A stretch of DNA of 64,000 nucleotides from CAWHPS01 sp963831235. Lineage in GTDB: Bacteria > Fibrobacterota > OXYB2-FULL-49-7 > JAEUSG01. Below, one piece after another: positions 18,934-27,318 of the stretch; the stretch's first letter is position 1, and every line of letters begins with the position of its first letter. Under the pieces are notes generated by a model. That model saw only the letters and a list, made by a program, of their open reading frames with translations. It was not told where the DNA came from and did not search any database. A program made the position numbers and the translations under genes. The DNA lies in NCBI GenBank assembly GCA_963831235.1, contig CAWHPS010000057.1:62001-126000 (forward strand), written 5' to 3'.

Positions 18934-21471
18934 TCAGCGTTTTATCAGGGTTGATTCAATGGTTTTTATCAACTTGACAGGTGAAAAAGGTTTGGTAAGG
19001 AGCGGGTCGTCTTTCGGCGGGCGCCTTGTGTTTGGAAGAATGAAACCGGTCATAAAGATGACATTCAGGTTGCGCCGCACCTCACGCAGATGATCCACCA
19101 TTTCAATCCCGTCCATTTCTGGCAGGACTATGTCTGCAAGGGCTATTGCAACTTCATTGGAATTGTTTACAAACCATTTCACAGCGTCTTCCGCATTTGC
19201 GAATTGCATTGTGGCATAACCGTTGTTATGCAGAATGTCGTTACAGAACCCCCTTACAAGGCTTTCATCATCCACAATCATGATCTTCCCGGATCTTTTA
19301 AGAGCTGCAATTTCCTGTGTGTCCTCATCCCGTTTTTTGTCTGTCGGAACCATTGTTGGAAGAATTATTCTGAAAACCGTTCCCTGTCCGGGATGGGAAT
19401 CAACAGTAATATCTCCCTGATGGGCGCGTATGATACCGTAAACCACGGAAAGGCCGAGTCCTGTTCCCTTACCCTTTTTCTTTGTCGAGAAGAAAGGATC
19501 AAAGATGCGATCTATTATATTCGGCGGAATACCGTGTCCGGAATCCTCAACCTCCATTATTGCCTGGTATTTTTCCGGATTTTCGCAAAGGCGCAAGGTA
19601 ATTGTTCCCTGCTCATGGCCGATGGCGTCCTTGGCGTTAAGGCAGAGGTTAAGCAGGCACTGATTGATTTTTCCTGAATCACCTTTTATGAAGCATTCGG
19701 TTTCAGGCAGGTCCATTACGATGTCAATACTTCGCGGGACAATGGGTAACATCAGCTGTTTTACTTCCATCATCATTTCGTTTAAGCTGAACTTTTCACG
19801 CTTGTCAACCTCACCACGGCTGAAGGTAAGCAGGTTTCTCGTAAGCTCCGATGCTCTCTCCGCAGCCTTGTTTATGGAGCCGGCATAATCCTTGACAAGT
19901 TTCTTCTCAGTCTGCTTTGTTATGAAATGGCTGTAACCGGTTATTGACATGAGAAGATTATTGAAGTCGTGGGCCATGCCGCCCGCAAGTTGCCCGAGAA
20001 GATCCATGCGCTGTGTGCGGACTATCTGCTCGTTAAGGCGTTTGGTTTCCGTGATGTCAACGCCTATGGCGGAAATTCCGGTGAGCTTGTTGGTGTCGTC
20101 ATAAAGCGGATACGACTGAAAGGCCGCGGTTATCCATTCATTCTTTTTGTTCCTGAAATGGACCTCCATGAGGCGCGTTTCAGTGATGAGGTTTTCTTTC
20201 ATGGCAAGAAAAGGATTTACTTCCACATCCGTACTTAGAAGTTCCATTACGTTCATGTTAAGCAATTCCTGACCGGTATAGCCGCTCTTTTCCCTCATTG
20301 CAGGGTTTGCATAAAGAATGCGCCCTTCAATATCCATGCCGATTATAAATGCAGGGGAGTTTTCGTAGAGTGACTGGTAACGGTTTTCCGTGATAAAAAG
20401 TTTGCGCGCAATCTTGCGTGTCTCGGTAATGTCGCGGATATTCAAAAGATAACCGGGCTTTTGGTTGTTAGAGGTCGTCCATTTTGCCGTTACTTCAATG
20501 ATGAGCGTTTTATTTTCAGATGCTATTATCGTGAATTCATCGAAATATGGCGTATTGGGGGAGGAAAAACATTTTAGCAGGAAATCATGGATTTGATCCG
20601 GAAAATTATTATCTGCAATAAGGGCGGAAATTTTCCTTCCATTAAGGGCCGCTCCCTCCAGGCCAATTATCTTGCAGAATCCCATGTTCGAAAATACAAT
20701 CTCGTGATTATGGTTGAGCCAGACAATGCCTTCATTCGTATTTTCCATTATGTGGTGATAAAAGTCGCGTGTGGTTTCAATGTCTGTCTTTAGTTCAAGG
20801 ATTTCCTTATATTGCTTTTGCAGGCTTTCATTACTGCTTTCAATATGCTGAATAATCTGCCGCTGATTTTTAAACCTGAAATAAAAGAAATTTTTTATTC
20901 TTGATATAAGATTTATCTGTGGTGTCCAGGTAACGGTGTAACGGCATTCTTTTGAATGATCAGCAATTACGCAGGTTGTTTCAGTCAGGCATACATTTTT
21001 CCTGCCTTTGAACTCCATATAGGCTATGGCAAGCCCCTTGTTGTAATCACACATCTGTCTGGAATATTTTGCAGGGTCAGTGGGCTGGCTTACAACAGCA
21101 GCCTGACCTTCTTTTACTATATCAGCCTTGTATCTTAAGATTTTGCAGGAATATTGTGTTGCATAAGGAGTCACATTATGAATCATGAATGATTCAGGTG
21201 CGATTTTAAACAGAAACAGGAAGAAAGAACTGGTTTCAGTTCTCAGTATCTCTTTGGCAGCAGAAACAAGGACTCCAGGTTCTCCGCCTAGAAACTCCTC
21301 AAGATTTGAAGCAAGCCGGGTCCAGGTTGCTGTATCAGTCCATTCACTGGTGTCAAGTAATTTCTCCATGGAAGAATTAATACCCTTAAAAATACTTTCA
21401 TCAGACATGCCCTTTTTTCTGGCATATCTGATGATGGAAGCGGTGTTAAAGCATGACATTTCTTTAATCAT
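18934..21471 (-). CDS. Hybrid sensor histidine kinase (V4R-like sensor, two PAS, HisKA, HATPase, REC)
   Basis: An 845-residue signalling protein without clear membrane segments. Residues 1-190 resemble the heme-NO/V4R-like sensor fold, with the CRYTVTW close seen in such domains. Two PAS domains follow (ENTNEGIVWLNHNHEIVFSN near 240 and YENSPAFIIGMDIEGRILYA near 365). The kinase core has the phospho-accepting His in GGMAHDFNNLL (about residue 501) and ATP-binding NLCLNAKDAI, DSGHGIP and GKGTGLGLSVVYG boxes. A C-terminal receiver (IMIVDDESLVRGFC) has Asp near 780 in LADIVLPEMDG. The response regulator gene starts 2 bases downstream. The signal sensed is not known; a small ligand on the N-terminal domain is inferred. 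Confidence 0.9.
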   Translation of the reverse strand: MIKEMSCFNTASIIRYARKKGMSDESIFKGINSSMEKLLDTSEWTDTATWTRLASNLEEFLGGEPGVLVSAAKEILRTETSSFFLFLFKIAPESFMIHNVTPYATQYSCKILRYKADIVKEGQAAVVSQPTDPAKYSRQMCDYNKGLAIAYMEFKGRKNVCLTETTCVIADHSKECRYTVTWTPQINLISRIKNFFYFRFKNQRQIIQHIESSNESLQKQYKEILELKTDIETTRDFYHHIMENTNEGIVWLNHNHEIVFSNMGFCKIIGLEGAALNGRKISALIADNNFPDQIHDFLLKCFSSPNTPYFDEFTIIASENKTLIIEVTAKWTTSNNQKPGYLLNIRDITETRKIARKLFITENRYQSLYENSPAFIIGMDIEGRILYANPAMREKSGYTGQELLNMNVMELLSTDVEVNPFLAMKENLITETRLMEVHFRNKKNEWITAAFQSYPLYDDTNKLTGISAIGVDITETKRLNEQIVRTQRMDLLGQLAGGMAHDFNNLLMSITGYSHFITKQTEKKLVKDYAGSINKAAERASELTRNLLTFSRGEVDKREKFSLNEMMMEVKQLMLPIVPRSIDIVMDLPETECFIKGDSGKINQCLLNLCLNAKDAIGHEQGTITLRLCENPEKYQAIMEVEDSGHGIPPNIIDRIFDPFFSTKKKGKGTGLGLSVVYGIIRAHQGDITVDSHPGQGTVFRIILPTMVPTDKKRDEDTQEIAALKRSGKIMIVDDESLVRGFCNDILHNNGYATMQFANAEDAVKWFVNNSNEVAIALADIVLPEMDGIEMVDHLREVRRNLNVIFMTGFILPNTRRPPKDDPLLTKPFSPVKLIKTIESTLIKR

Positions 21472-21479
21472 ACTGATAT

Positions 21480-22367
21480 TTACTTTGCCTTAACTTTTAC
21501 CTTGGGTACAATCTTACCGATTTTTATGTCTCTTACATGCAAATCAATATAAAGATAATTAGGGGCAAATATTGATTCGGATTTATAAAGTAATAAATTA
21601 ACCGCTTCATTTGCCGTTACAATTGATGTCAATCCAACGCCAATACTGATGGTTGAGACTGGCAATTTTCCTTGCATATATTTTTTTAGAAGGTTTTGTT
21701 TTTTAAGTAGATAATCTGGAAGAATCGGAACCATGCTGTTTGCTGAAATGGCAGGTTGCTTTGTTTCATCAAGGTCACAATCAGGAGTGAGGCCGTTGAA
21801 TTCTTCGAGGGTGCATCCATTCGGCTCAAAGCAAACAACAAAAGCTCCGAAAGCAATGGCCGAGGAAAAGATATAGAAACTTTTTTGTTTGCGGGCAGCT
21901 CGCTGTAAAAATATTGACTGCTTAAAAAGACCAAAGTCCATTTCATCGATTATAATATCAGTGCCCGTAACAAGCCTGTTTGCATCAGCTTGTGTGTGTA
22001 TTCCATGCGAGTCGATTTTTAATTTAAGGCTTTTATTGATTTGCTTTAATCTTTTCCCTATAATTTTAGCCTTGTTCTTGCCTATCGTGGTGCAGTCTGC
22101 TTCAAGCTGTCTATTGAAGTTGCTCTTTTCAAAAAGACCAGGATCGGATATTTTTACTTCTCCTATTCCCAAACGAACCATTCTTTCGGCAAGCAGTCCG
22201 CCCACACCGCCAGTACCCGCGATGGCAATTCTCGCTTTTCGTATCTTTTCCTGCTCCCTAAATGTAAGGGCGCCGATATTCCTCTGAAACAGTTTATAAT
22301 AAGCTGATTTCATTCGAGTTTGCCTAAAAAAAATTAAAGTTAATGCAGGGTAAAATATCAAATTCAT
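21480..22367 (-). CDS. ThiF/MoeB/HesA-family (E1-like) adenylyltransferase
   Basis: A 295-residue protein with the E1-type nucleotide fold: IAGTGGVGGLLAERMVRLGI (about residues 49-68), the acidic ISDPGLFEKSNFNRQ that holds ATP and Mg with its catalytic Arg-Gln, KAKIIGKRLKQIN, and a second half with the DIIIDEMDF acidic turn. The usual paired CxxC zinc sites of ThiF/MoeB are not visible, and only a single Cys sits in the GLTPDCDLDE segment, so it may belong to a TcdA/CsdL-like or unassigned branch. It would adenylate a protein C-terminus or a small substrate. It lies 8 bases upstream of the histidine kinase gene on the same strand. Confidence 0.8.
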   Translation of the reverse strand: MNLIFYPALTLIFFRQTRMKSAYYKLFQRNIGALTFREQEKIRKARIAIAGTGGVGGLLAERMVRLGIGEVKISDPGLFEKSNFNRQLEADCTTIGKNKAKIIGKRLKQINKSLKLKIDSHGIHTQADANRLVTGTDIIIDEMDFGLFKQSIFLQRAARKQKSFYIFSSAIAFGAFVVCFEPNGCTLEEFNGLTPDCDLDETKQPAISANSMVPILPDYLLKKQNLLKKYMQGKLPVSTISIGVGLTSIVTANEAVNLLLYKSESIFAPNYLYIDLHVRDIKIGKIVPKVKVKAK

Positions 22368-22416
22368 ACTTGGTAAAGAAATATTATTTAAAATTAATTT
22401 ATTGTGTTATTGCCAA

Positions 22417-22523
22417 CTATTCAGACTCTTTGCCTTCAATACAAATTACCGGTCCCTGAGTGTCCGCCGTAGGCGGATGTATCGAAGGGCCGGTAAATCA
22501 CTCAGGCAGCATTGTCTGAATAG
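22417..22523. repeat. Compact structured repeat with pseudoknot-type dyads
   Basis: A 107-base intergenic unit bounded by a perfect 10-bp inverted repeat, CTATTCAGAC (22417-22426) and GTCTGAATAG (22514-22523). Inside are TTACCGGTCCCT (22446-22457) paired with AGGGCCGGTAA (22486-22496), the hairpin TCCGCC-GTA-GGCGGA (22463-22477), and CCTGAGTG (22455-22462) complementary to CACTCAGG (22499-22506). The last pair crosses the second one, so as RNA the unit could form a pseudoknot. It could be a short MITE or a structured leader; there is no ORF inside. Confidence 0.6.
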
Positions 22524-22584
22524 CTCATGTTTTTCTTGAACCAACAAATACAGTTGTTTATCTTGTGGAATTGGAGGTAATTAA

Positions 22585-22818
22585 ATGTACCTGCACTTTC
22601 CGGATGATGGGAATTATAACCTGTTATACTTGAATACTTATAAAAAAGACTCACGTTTAGATGCTATTGCAAGGTATGATGATTCATTAACGAGTAGCAG
22701 GAAGATACTTAAATACCGCAAAAAGGAATGGGAAAAGGACCGAACAGAACGTGAAGCTCTTTTCAAAAAGCATCCTAATATTTTTAAAAAGAAAAAGAGT
22801 AATGGTGGTGATAAATGA
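22585..22818 (+). CDS. Small basic hypothetical protein
   Basis: A 77-residue ORF with a good ggaggt ribosome site 8 bases before the ATG, which is the main reason to believe it. The sequence has no recognised domain; the C-terminal half is highly charged and probably helical (SRKILKYRKKEWEKDRTERE), ending in a lysine-rich stretch. It sits between the structured repeat and a methyltransferase gene, in an AT-rich patch unlike the flanking housekeeping regions. Function unknown. Confidence 0.55.
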   Translation: MYLHFPDDGNYNLLYLNTYKKDSRLDAIARYDDSLTSSRKILKYRKKEWEKDRTEREALFKKHPNIFKKKKSNGGDK

Positions 22819-22936
22819 ATAAATATATGTGTTTTATTTTTCAGTTTTTTATATTAGTATGCATGGTATCCAATGCAACTCTTTGATGTTTAAATAAAGG
22901 CATGTCTTAAATTCACAGCTAAAATTAGGATTATTG

Positions 22937-23791
22937 ATGCAACAATTTGAAAAGAATTTTGAGAAATGCAAACTCTGTTCTTCAGATCAAATTTCCTTGT
23001 ATTACAAGGATTTTAATAATATTACAATATCTATTTGTGAAGATTGTGGTATTCAATTCATGAATCCACAATATTCATTAGACTATTTGAAGGAGTTCTA
23101 TTCACATTACACGCCTGAAGGAATTTCTGCTGATGAATTAAAATCAAGAAAAGCCTGGGAATTTAATATAGAATTGTTTACCCAATATAAACCTTCTAAG
23201 GGAAGGTTACTTGATATTGGGTGTGGGAATGGCAGATCATTGAAAATGGCTCTTGATAAAGGTTGGAAACCTGATGGGTATGAAATAGATGAAGATTTGT
23301 CAAATCGTGTTAAGAATCAGACCGGTGTTTATGTGTTTTCAGGTGATTTTACCAAAATAAAATGGCCTCAAAAACATTATGATGTAGTTTCCATGAATCA
23401 TGTCATAGAACATTTAAAATCACCCATAGAATACCTTAACACTATTTTGACTACATTGAAAGATGATGGAATATTATTTATTGCGATGCCTAATATTCAC
23501 TCCTTTTCATCTAAATCAAAGTTTATTCTGGAAAAACTAAAGCTTAAGCGCAGTAAAATTGGAAGATACTATGATACTGGACATCATTTATTTTATTTCA
23601 CGCCTGATTCGATAAATCGATTTCTTAGCAAGAATGGGTATGAGGTTATAGAAACATGCAATTGCACTAATAGCAAAATAACGAAAAGCGGATTCATGGA
23701 AGAAATTAGACGCATTATGTATAATGTTTTTATGTGGAAATCTACATTTTATATCGTTGCTCGGAAAAAAGTTCTTTGTGGTGGGCCGTAA
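22937..23791 (+). CDS. Class I SAM-dependent methyltransferase with N-terminal zinc ribbon
   Basis: A 284-residue protein. The N-terminus has a CKLC...CEDC zinc ribbon (about residues 10-37), followed by a Rossmann methyltransferase: motif I LLDIGCGNGRSLKMA (about 95-109), the acidic GYEIDEDLSN, VVSMNHVIEHLKSP at motif IV and a YDTGHHLFYFTPDSI loop. This CxxC-plus-class-I layout is common in enzymes that modify sugars or lipids in surface-polysaccharide loci. The ATG at 22937 is preferred over a TTG three bases earlier. Codon use is AT-rich compared with the flanking genes, which suggests a foreign origin. Confidence 0.85.
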   Translation: MQQFEKNFEKCKLCSSDQISLYYKDFNNITISICEDCGIQFMNPQYSLDYLKEFYSHYTPEGISADELKSRKAWEFNIELFTQYKPSKGRLLDIGCGNGRSLKMALDKGWKPDGYEIDEDLSNRVKNQTGVYVFSGDFTKIKWPQKHYDVVSMNHVIEHLKSPIEYLNTILTTLKDDGILFIAMPNIHSFSSKSKFILEKLKLKRSKIGRYYDTGHHLFYFTPDSINRFLSKNGYEVIETCNCTNSKITKSGFMEEIRRIMYNVFMWKSTFYIVARKKVLCGGP

Positions 23792-23849
23792 GTTGGAATG
23801 AGCAAATTTCATCTATACAAGTAACATTCCGATAGATGCAAATAATAAA

Positions 23850-23885
23850 CCCCCTTGTAGAAAATTACAGGGGGATTATATTTTC
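23850..23885 (+). terminator. Probable intrinsic terminator after the methyltransferase gene
   Basis: CCCCCTTGTA (23850-23859) pairs with TACAGGGGG (23866-23874) with one bulged base, followed by ATTATATTTT. It lies 58 bases after the methyltransferase stop. Confidence 0.65.
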
Positions 23886-23901
23886 CGCCAAGATTCTTTA
23901 A

Positions 23902-24468
23902 CAACAAAGGGGAAACACCTATGCTTGGCTGGGTTCGGGCAATACCAACAAACCAGCCAAGCTATTGGCTGATGTTCGCCAGATGATTTTGCAGGCACGC
24001 GAAGTAGTTGCGCGGGCCACGGACACAGGACTTACGATACTATATTGGCATGTGGGGCGAAGGGTTCGGCAGGATGTTCCTTAGAGCCTGTTTGAAAAGC
24101 CTTTCTGGCTTCGACCGGCTGCGAAAAGGACTGGCGGTGTTGCGCTCATTCGCGCGCCTTGCCATTCCTTTTCTCGTTCGGTCTCGGGCCGACGAAAGAC
24201 TTTTCAAACAGGCTCTAAGGAAAAACGCGCAGACTATGGGAAAAAAATAGTGCACGCACTGAGTACACTATTGGGCTGAACCTATTTTTGGCAGTTAATC
24301 GCTGTAGAGGATCCACTTAAGCGGGAATTCTACGCTGAAATGTGCAGAATGGAACGATGGAATACACGAACTCTTGAAAAGAAAATCGGTTCCATGCTAT
24401 TTGAGCGCACAGCACTCTCACGGAAGCCGCAGAAACTGGTAAAGATAGAACTTAAGGAACTTGCGTGA
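23902..24468 (+). pseudogene. Decayed DUF1016/YhcG-family (PDDEXK nuclease-like) gene
   Basis: Fragments of one gene lie around an inserted MITE. Left of it the plus strand reads LLADVRQMILQAREVVARA then LTILYWHVGRRVRQDV (23962-24076). Right of it the reading continues as KEKRADYGKKIVHALSTLLG (24217-24276), a stop codon, then TYFWQLIAVEDPLKREFYAE and MERWNTRTLEKKIGSMLFER up to ELKELA and a stop at about 24468. These are N-terminal signatures of the DUF1016 (YhcG) family, often linked to restriction or defence loci. The expected segment between the first and second LS..L motifs is missing, the Trp expected after LLG is now TGA, no start codon is in frame, and the C-terminal nuclease half is absent. 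It is clearly inactive. Confidence 0.85.
24081..24218. mobile_element. 138-bp MITE inserted in the DUF1016 pseudogene
   Basis: Perfect terminal inverted repeats GAGCCTGTTTGAAAAG (24084-24099) and CTTTTCAAACAGGCTC (24200-24215) are flanked on both sides by TA, consistent with insertion at a TA dinucleotide as in IS630/Tc1-mariner-type elements. The interior is itself an imperfect palindrome (AAAAGGACTGGC near 24124 against GCCATTCCTTTT near 24160), so similar short peptides can be read from both strands. There is no transposase inside; a related full-length element elsewhere would be needed to move it. Confidence 0.85.
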
Positions 24469-24668
24469 AAAAGGCAAGACAGAGCCCTATCATTTTCCTT
24501 GAATGTTGAGCGTTTTAGGGTCTATATTCTTAACACCGAGAGAGTGCAAGAATGATGTTCAGGCAAAAGTATTCGCGTTCATGTGACGCAATTTGTTCGC
24601 GATCCGGATTTACGAATAAAGAAAAATCAAAATACCTATAAAAATCTATCAGTTACCTATCAGTTAAA
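24469..24668. other. Gene-free stretch before the radical SAM gene, with a tandem 10-base repeat
   Basis: No ORF or RNA is supported here. CTATCAGTTA occurs twice in tandem (24646-24655 and 24657-24666), directly abutting the ATG at 24669 where a Shine-Dalgarno site would be expected; none is visible. Confidence 0.5.
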
Positions 24669-25988
24669 ATGAAAATCAAACTCATCTGTCCGTCCTTCTA
24701 CGATCTTAACGATAATGTGTACCGGCCAAAAACCGCACTCCTTCCGCCGCTTTCCGTGTTTTATCTAGCGGGTTTTGTTCCAAAAGAACATGAAGTTTCA
24801 GCACTTGATGACGCGGTTGATGAAATAAATTATGATGATGCCGTTGATTTGGTCGGCATAACAACAACAACAACCAATGCCCGTCGAGCCTATGAAATTG
24901 CAGATACATTCAGGGAAAAAGGGGTTCGTGTTGTCATGGGGGGGATTCATGCGTCTCTGTTGTCTGATGAGGCATTACAGCATGCGGATTCGGTTGTTCA
25001 GGGAGAGGCTGAAGATGCGTGGCCTGAATTGATTCAGGATGTTTTGAATGGAGCTTTAAAAAGGATTTATAAAGGGGTGCCAAGGGAATCCCTTGCAGGC
25101 CTTCCACTTCCGAGGTTTGACCTGATCAATAAAAAGCGCTACTTTGTACCGCCTTTTGGAAGAAGCCCTATTATACCAATATATACATCAAGGGGATGTC
25201 CCCATAATTGTTCATTCTGTTCAGTTACAAAATATTGGGGTAAAAAGCTCAGGCTCCGTCCCATACCTGAAGTAATAGAAGAAATAAAGCTATGCGGGTC
25301 CAAGACCCTTTTTATTACTGATGATAATTTCCTGGCCAATCCAAAGCGGGCAATGGAATTTTGTGAAGCACTTGAACCATTGGGCGTAAAATTTATTTGT
25401 CAGATAGACACAATAACAAAAAACAGGGAAGATGTTTACAAAATGATGGGCAGGGCCGGCTGTTTCCTGGCCTTCATAGGTTTTGAAAGGATTGATGAAA
25501 ACAAGTTAAGTCAGCTCAACAAAAGGTTCAATTCCCCAGATGACTATACACATTTAATCAATAGCCTCCATAAAAATTCAATCAATGTTTATGCAAGCCT
25601 GATATTGGGCCTTAGTGGTGATAATCCGTCAATTGCTCGCAATGGTGTGAATTTCCTGATAAAAAACCATGTTGAAATCGCGGCCTTTTTTCCAATAACC
25701 CCTTTTCCAGGCACTGATTTTTTTGATGATTTGGAAAAGAGCGGTTTTCTTATTGATGATAAGTGGTGGCTGCATTCAGTTAAGGGTAAAAAAGAGGGGC
25801 TTGTAAATTATCTGGGTAATGATTTCACGGAATACGACCTTTGCCGAATGGCAATGAAGGACTTTTATTCATTAAAATCACTCTTTAAACGATACTGGAA
25901 TTTCAGACCATATCGCCTGCTTCCATTTATCCTTAACTTCCATTCCCGAATTAAAGCCCGTGAAGCAAAAGATGTTTGTGTTCTGTAA
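24669..25988 (+). CDS. B12-binding-domain radical SAM protein
   Basis: A 439-residue protein. Residues 1-140 look like a cobalamin-binding Rossmann domain (LVGITTTTTNARRAYEIAD, VVMGGIHASLL, VVQGEAEDAWPEL). The radical SAM core follows, with the 4Fe-4S motif in YTSRGCPHNCSFCSV (about residues 174-185; CxxxCxxC). FITDDNFLANP and the later strands complete the barrel. Members of this class do methylations and C-C bond chemistry on lipids, antibiotics or other small molecules; the substrate is unknown. The C-terminal 60 residues are helical and basic. It starts without a visible ribosome site. Confidence 0.9.
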   Translation: MKIKLICPSFYDLNDNVYRPKTALLPPLSVFYLAGFVPKEHEVSALDDAVDEINYDDAVDLVGITTTTTNARRAYEIADTFREKGVRVVMGGIHASLLSDEALQHADSVVQGEAEDAWPELIQDVLNGALKRIYKGVPRESLAGLPLPRFDLINKKRYFVPPFGRSPIIPIYTSRGCPHNCSFCSVTKYWGKKLRLRPIPEVIEEIKLCGSKTLFITDDNFLANPKRAMEFCEALEPLGVKFICQIDTITKNREDVYKMMGRAGCFLAFIGFERIDENKLSQLNKRFNSPDDYTHLINSLHKNSINVYASLILGLSGDNPSIARNGVNFLIKNHVEIAAFFPITPFPGTDFFDDLEKSGFLIDDKWWLHSVKGKKEGLVNYLGNDFTEYDLCRMAMKDFYSLKSLFKRYWNFRPYRLLPFILNFHSRIKAREAKDVCVL

Positions 25989-26040
25989 TATGTGGTTTTT
26001 TTTCCATTTTTAATAGACATTAGTAATTTTAATACAATTT

Positions 26041-26065
26041 AATTGATAGTTCAGAACTATTAATT
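26041..26065. promoter_or_regulatory. 25-base dyad upstream of metK
   Basis: AATTGATAGTTC and GAACTATTAATT flank a single A, giving a near-perfect palindrome with one mismatch. It is 53 bases after the radical SAM stop and 53 bases before the metK start. It may be an operator for metK-ahcY or, with the following TTTATTTTT, a terminator for the upstream gene. Confidence 0.5.
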
Positions 26066-26118
26066 TATTTTTCTCTTCTTGTTTTTAAACCGTACTTAAA
26101 TATTCAAGGAGGCATTTA

Positions 26119-27288
26119 ATGGAGCGTGTTCTTTTTACTTCGGAATCCGTGTCAGAAGGGCATCCGGATAAAGTCGCAGACCAGATTTCAGACGCTATTC
26201 TTGACGCAATGCTTGCCCAGGACCCCAATTCGCGCGTTGCATGCGAAACACTTGTTACAACCGGCATGGCTTTTGTGGCAGGCGAGGTGACATCCAAGGC
26301 CATTGTTGATATTCCGTCCGTTGTTCGCAACACTGTGCGCAGAATCGGTTACACTGATTCCTGCGGAGGGTTTGATGCTGATTCCTGCGCTGTAATAGTG
26401 AGCCTCGACAAACAATCCCCTGATATTTCACAAGGTGTCACAGCAGGGAAAGGGCTTTTCAAGGAACAGGGTGCGGGCGATCAGGGTATGATGTTCGGTT
26501 ACGCAAGTGATGAAACAAAAGAACTAATGCCTCTCCCTATCCAGCTTGCACACAAACTTATGGAAGAGCTTGCGGTCCTCAGGAAAAAGGGAATCCTTAA
26601 ATACCTGAGGCCTGATTCAAAATCTCAGGTCTCAGTGGAATATGTTGATGGAAGACCTGTCAGAATTGATACTGTGGTGATATCCACCCAGCATACCCCT
26701 GAAGTTTCTCATAATACCATCCGCAACGACATAATAAATAAACTTATTAAACCAGTCTGCGGACGTTTTCTTGACAATAAAACAAAGTATTTTGTGAACC
26801 CGACCGGCAGGTTTGTCGTAGGCGGGCCCCACGGCGATTCAGGGCTTACAGGACGCAAGATCATAGTTGATACTTATGGCGGCATGGGACGTCATGGCGG
26901 CGGAGCATTTTCAGGCAAAGACCCGAGCAAGGTTGATCGCAGCGCAGCATATATGGCACGCTATGTGGCAAAAAACCTTGTTGCAGCAGGAGCAGCTAAA
27001 AAATGCGAGGTGCAGATTGCTTATGCAATCGGTGTTGCCGAACCAGTGTCCGTTCTTGTCAACTCGTTTGGAACGAGCAAGATAAGCGACAGCATGTTAA
27101 CCGAGATTGTGCGCAAGGTCTTTCGATTGAAACCCGCTGAAATCATTTCATCCCTCAAGCTTAAGACAAATGTCAAGTATCTTGAAACAGCGGCTTACGG
27201 CCATTTCGGGCGTTCGGGCAGCAACTTTACATGGGAAAAAACCGACAAGGTCGAAGCAATCAGGAAGGCACTCAAGCAATACCTGTAA
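26119..27288 (+). CDS. metK: S-adenosylmethionine synthetase
   Basis: A 389-residue enzyme that makes SAM from methionine and ATP. Signature segments: SVSEGHPDKVADQISDAILD (ATP/methionine site), GAGDQGMMFGYA (phosphate loop), GLTGRKIIVDTYGG and GGGAFSGKDPSKVDRSAAY. Full family length, strong aaggagg ribosome site. ahcY starts 30 bases later, so SAM is made and its by-product removed from one transcript. No SAM riboswitch structure is recognisable upstream. Confidence 0.98.
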   Translation: MERVLFTSESVSEGHPDKVADQISDAILDAMLAQDPNSRVACETLVTTGMAFVAGEVTSKAIVDIPSVVRNTVRRIGYTDSCGGFDADSCAVIVSLDKQSPDISQGVTAGKGLFKEQGAGDQGMMFGYASDETKELMPLPIQLAHKLMEELAVLRKKGILKYLRPDSKSQVSVEYVDGRPVRIDTVVISTQHTPEVSHNTIRNDIINKLIKPVCGRFLDNKTKYFVNPTGRFVVGGPHGDSGLTGRKIIVDTYGGMGRHGGGAFSGKDPSKVDRSAAYMARYVAKNLVAAGAAKKCEVQIAYAIGVAEPVSVLVNSFGTSKISDSMLTEIVRKVFRLKPAEIISSLKLKTNVKYLETAAYGHFGRSGSNFTWEKTDKVEAIRKALKQYL

Positions 27289-27318
27289 AAGAAAGAAATC
27301 CAAATTCAAGGAGCTTAA

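Noticed and set aside
24008..24255. Two overlapping ORFs on both strands of 71-80 residues
   Set aside because: They arise from the MITE palindrome and decayed DUF1016 sequence; they share the same short peptides on both strands.
25989..26118. SAM riboswitch before metK
   Set aside because: The gap is AT-rich with a single dyad; no multi-stem fold or conserved SAM-aptamer segments can be seen.
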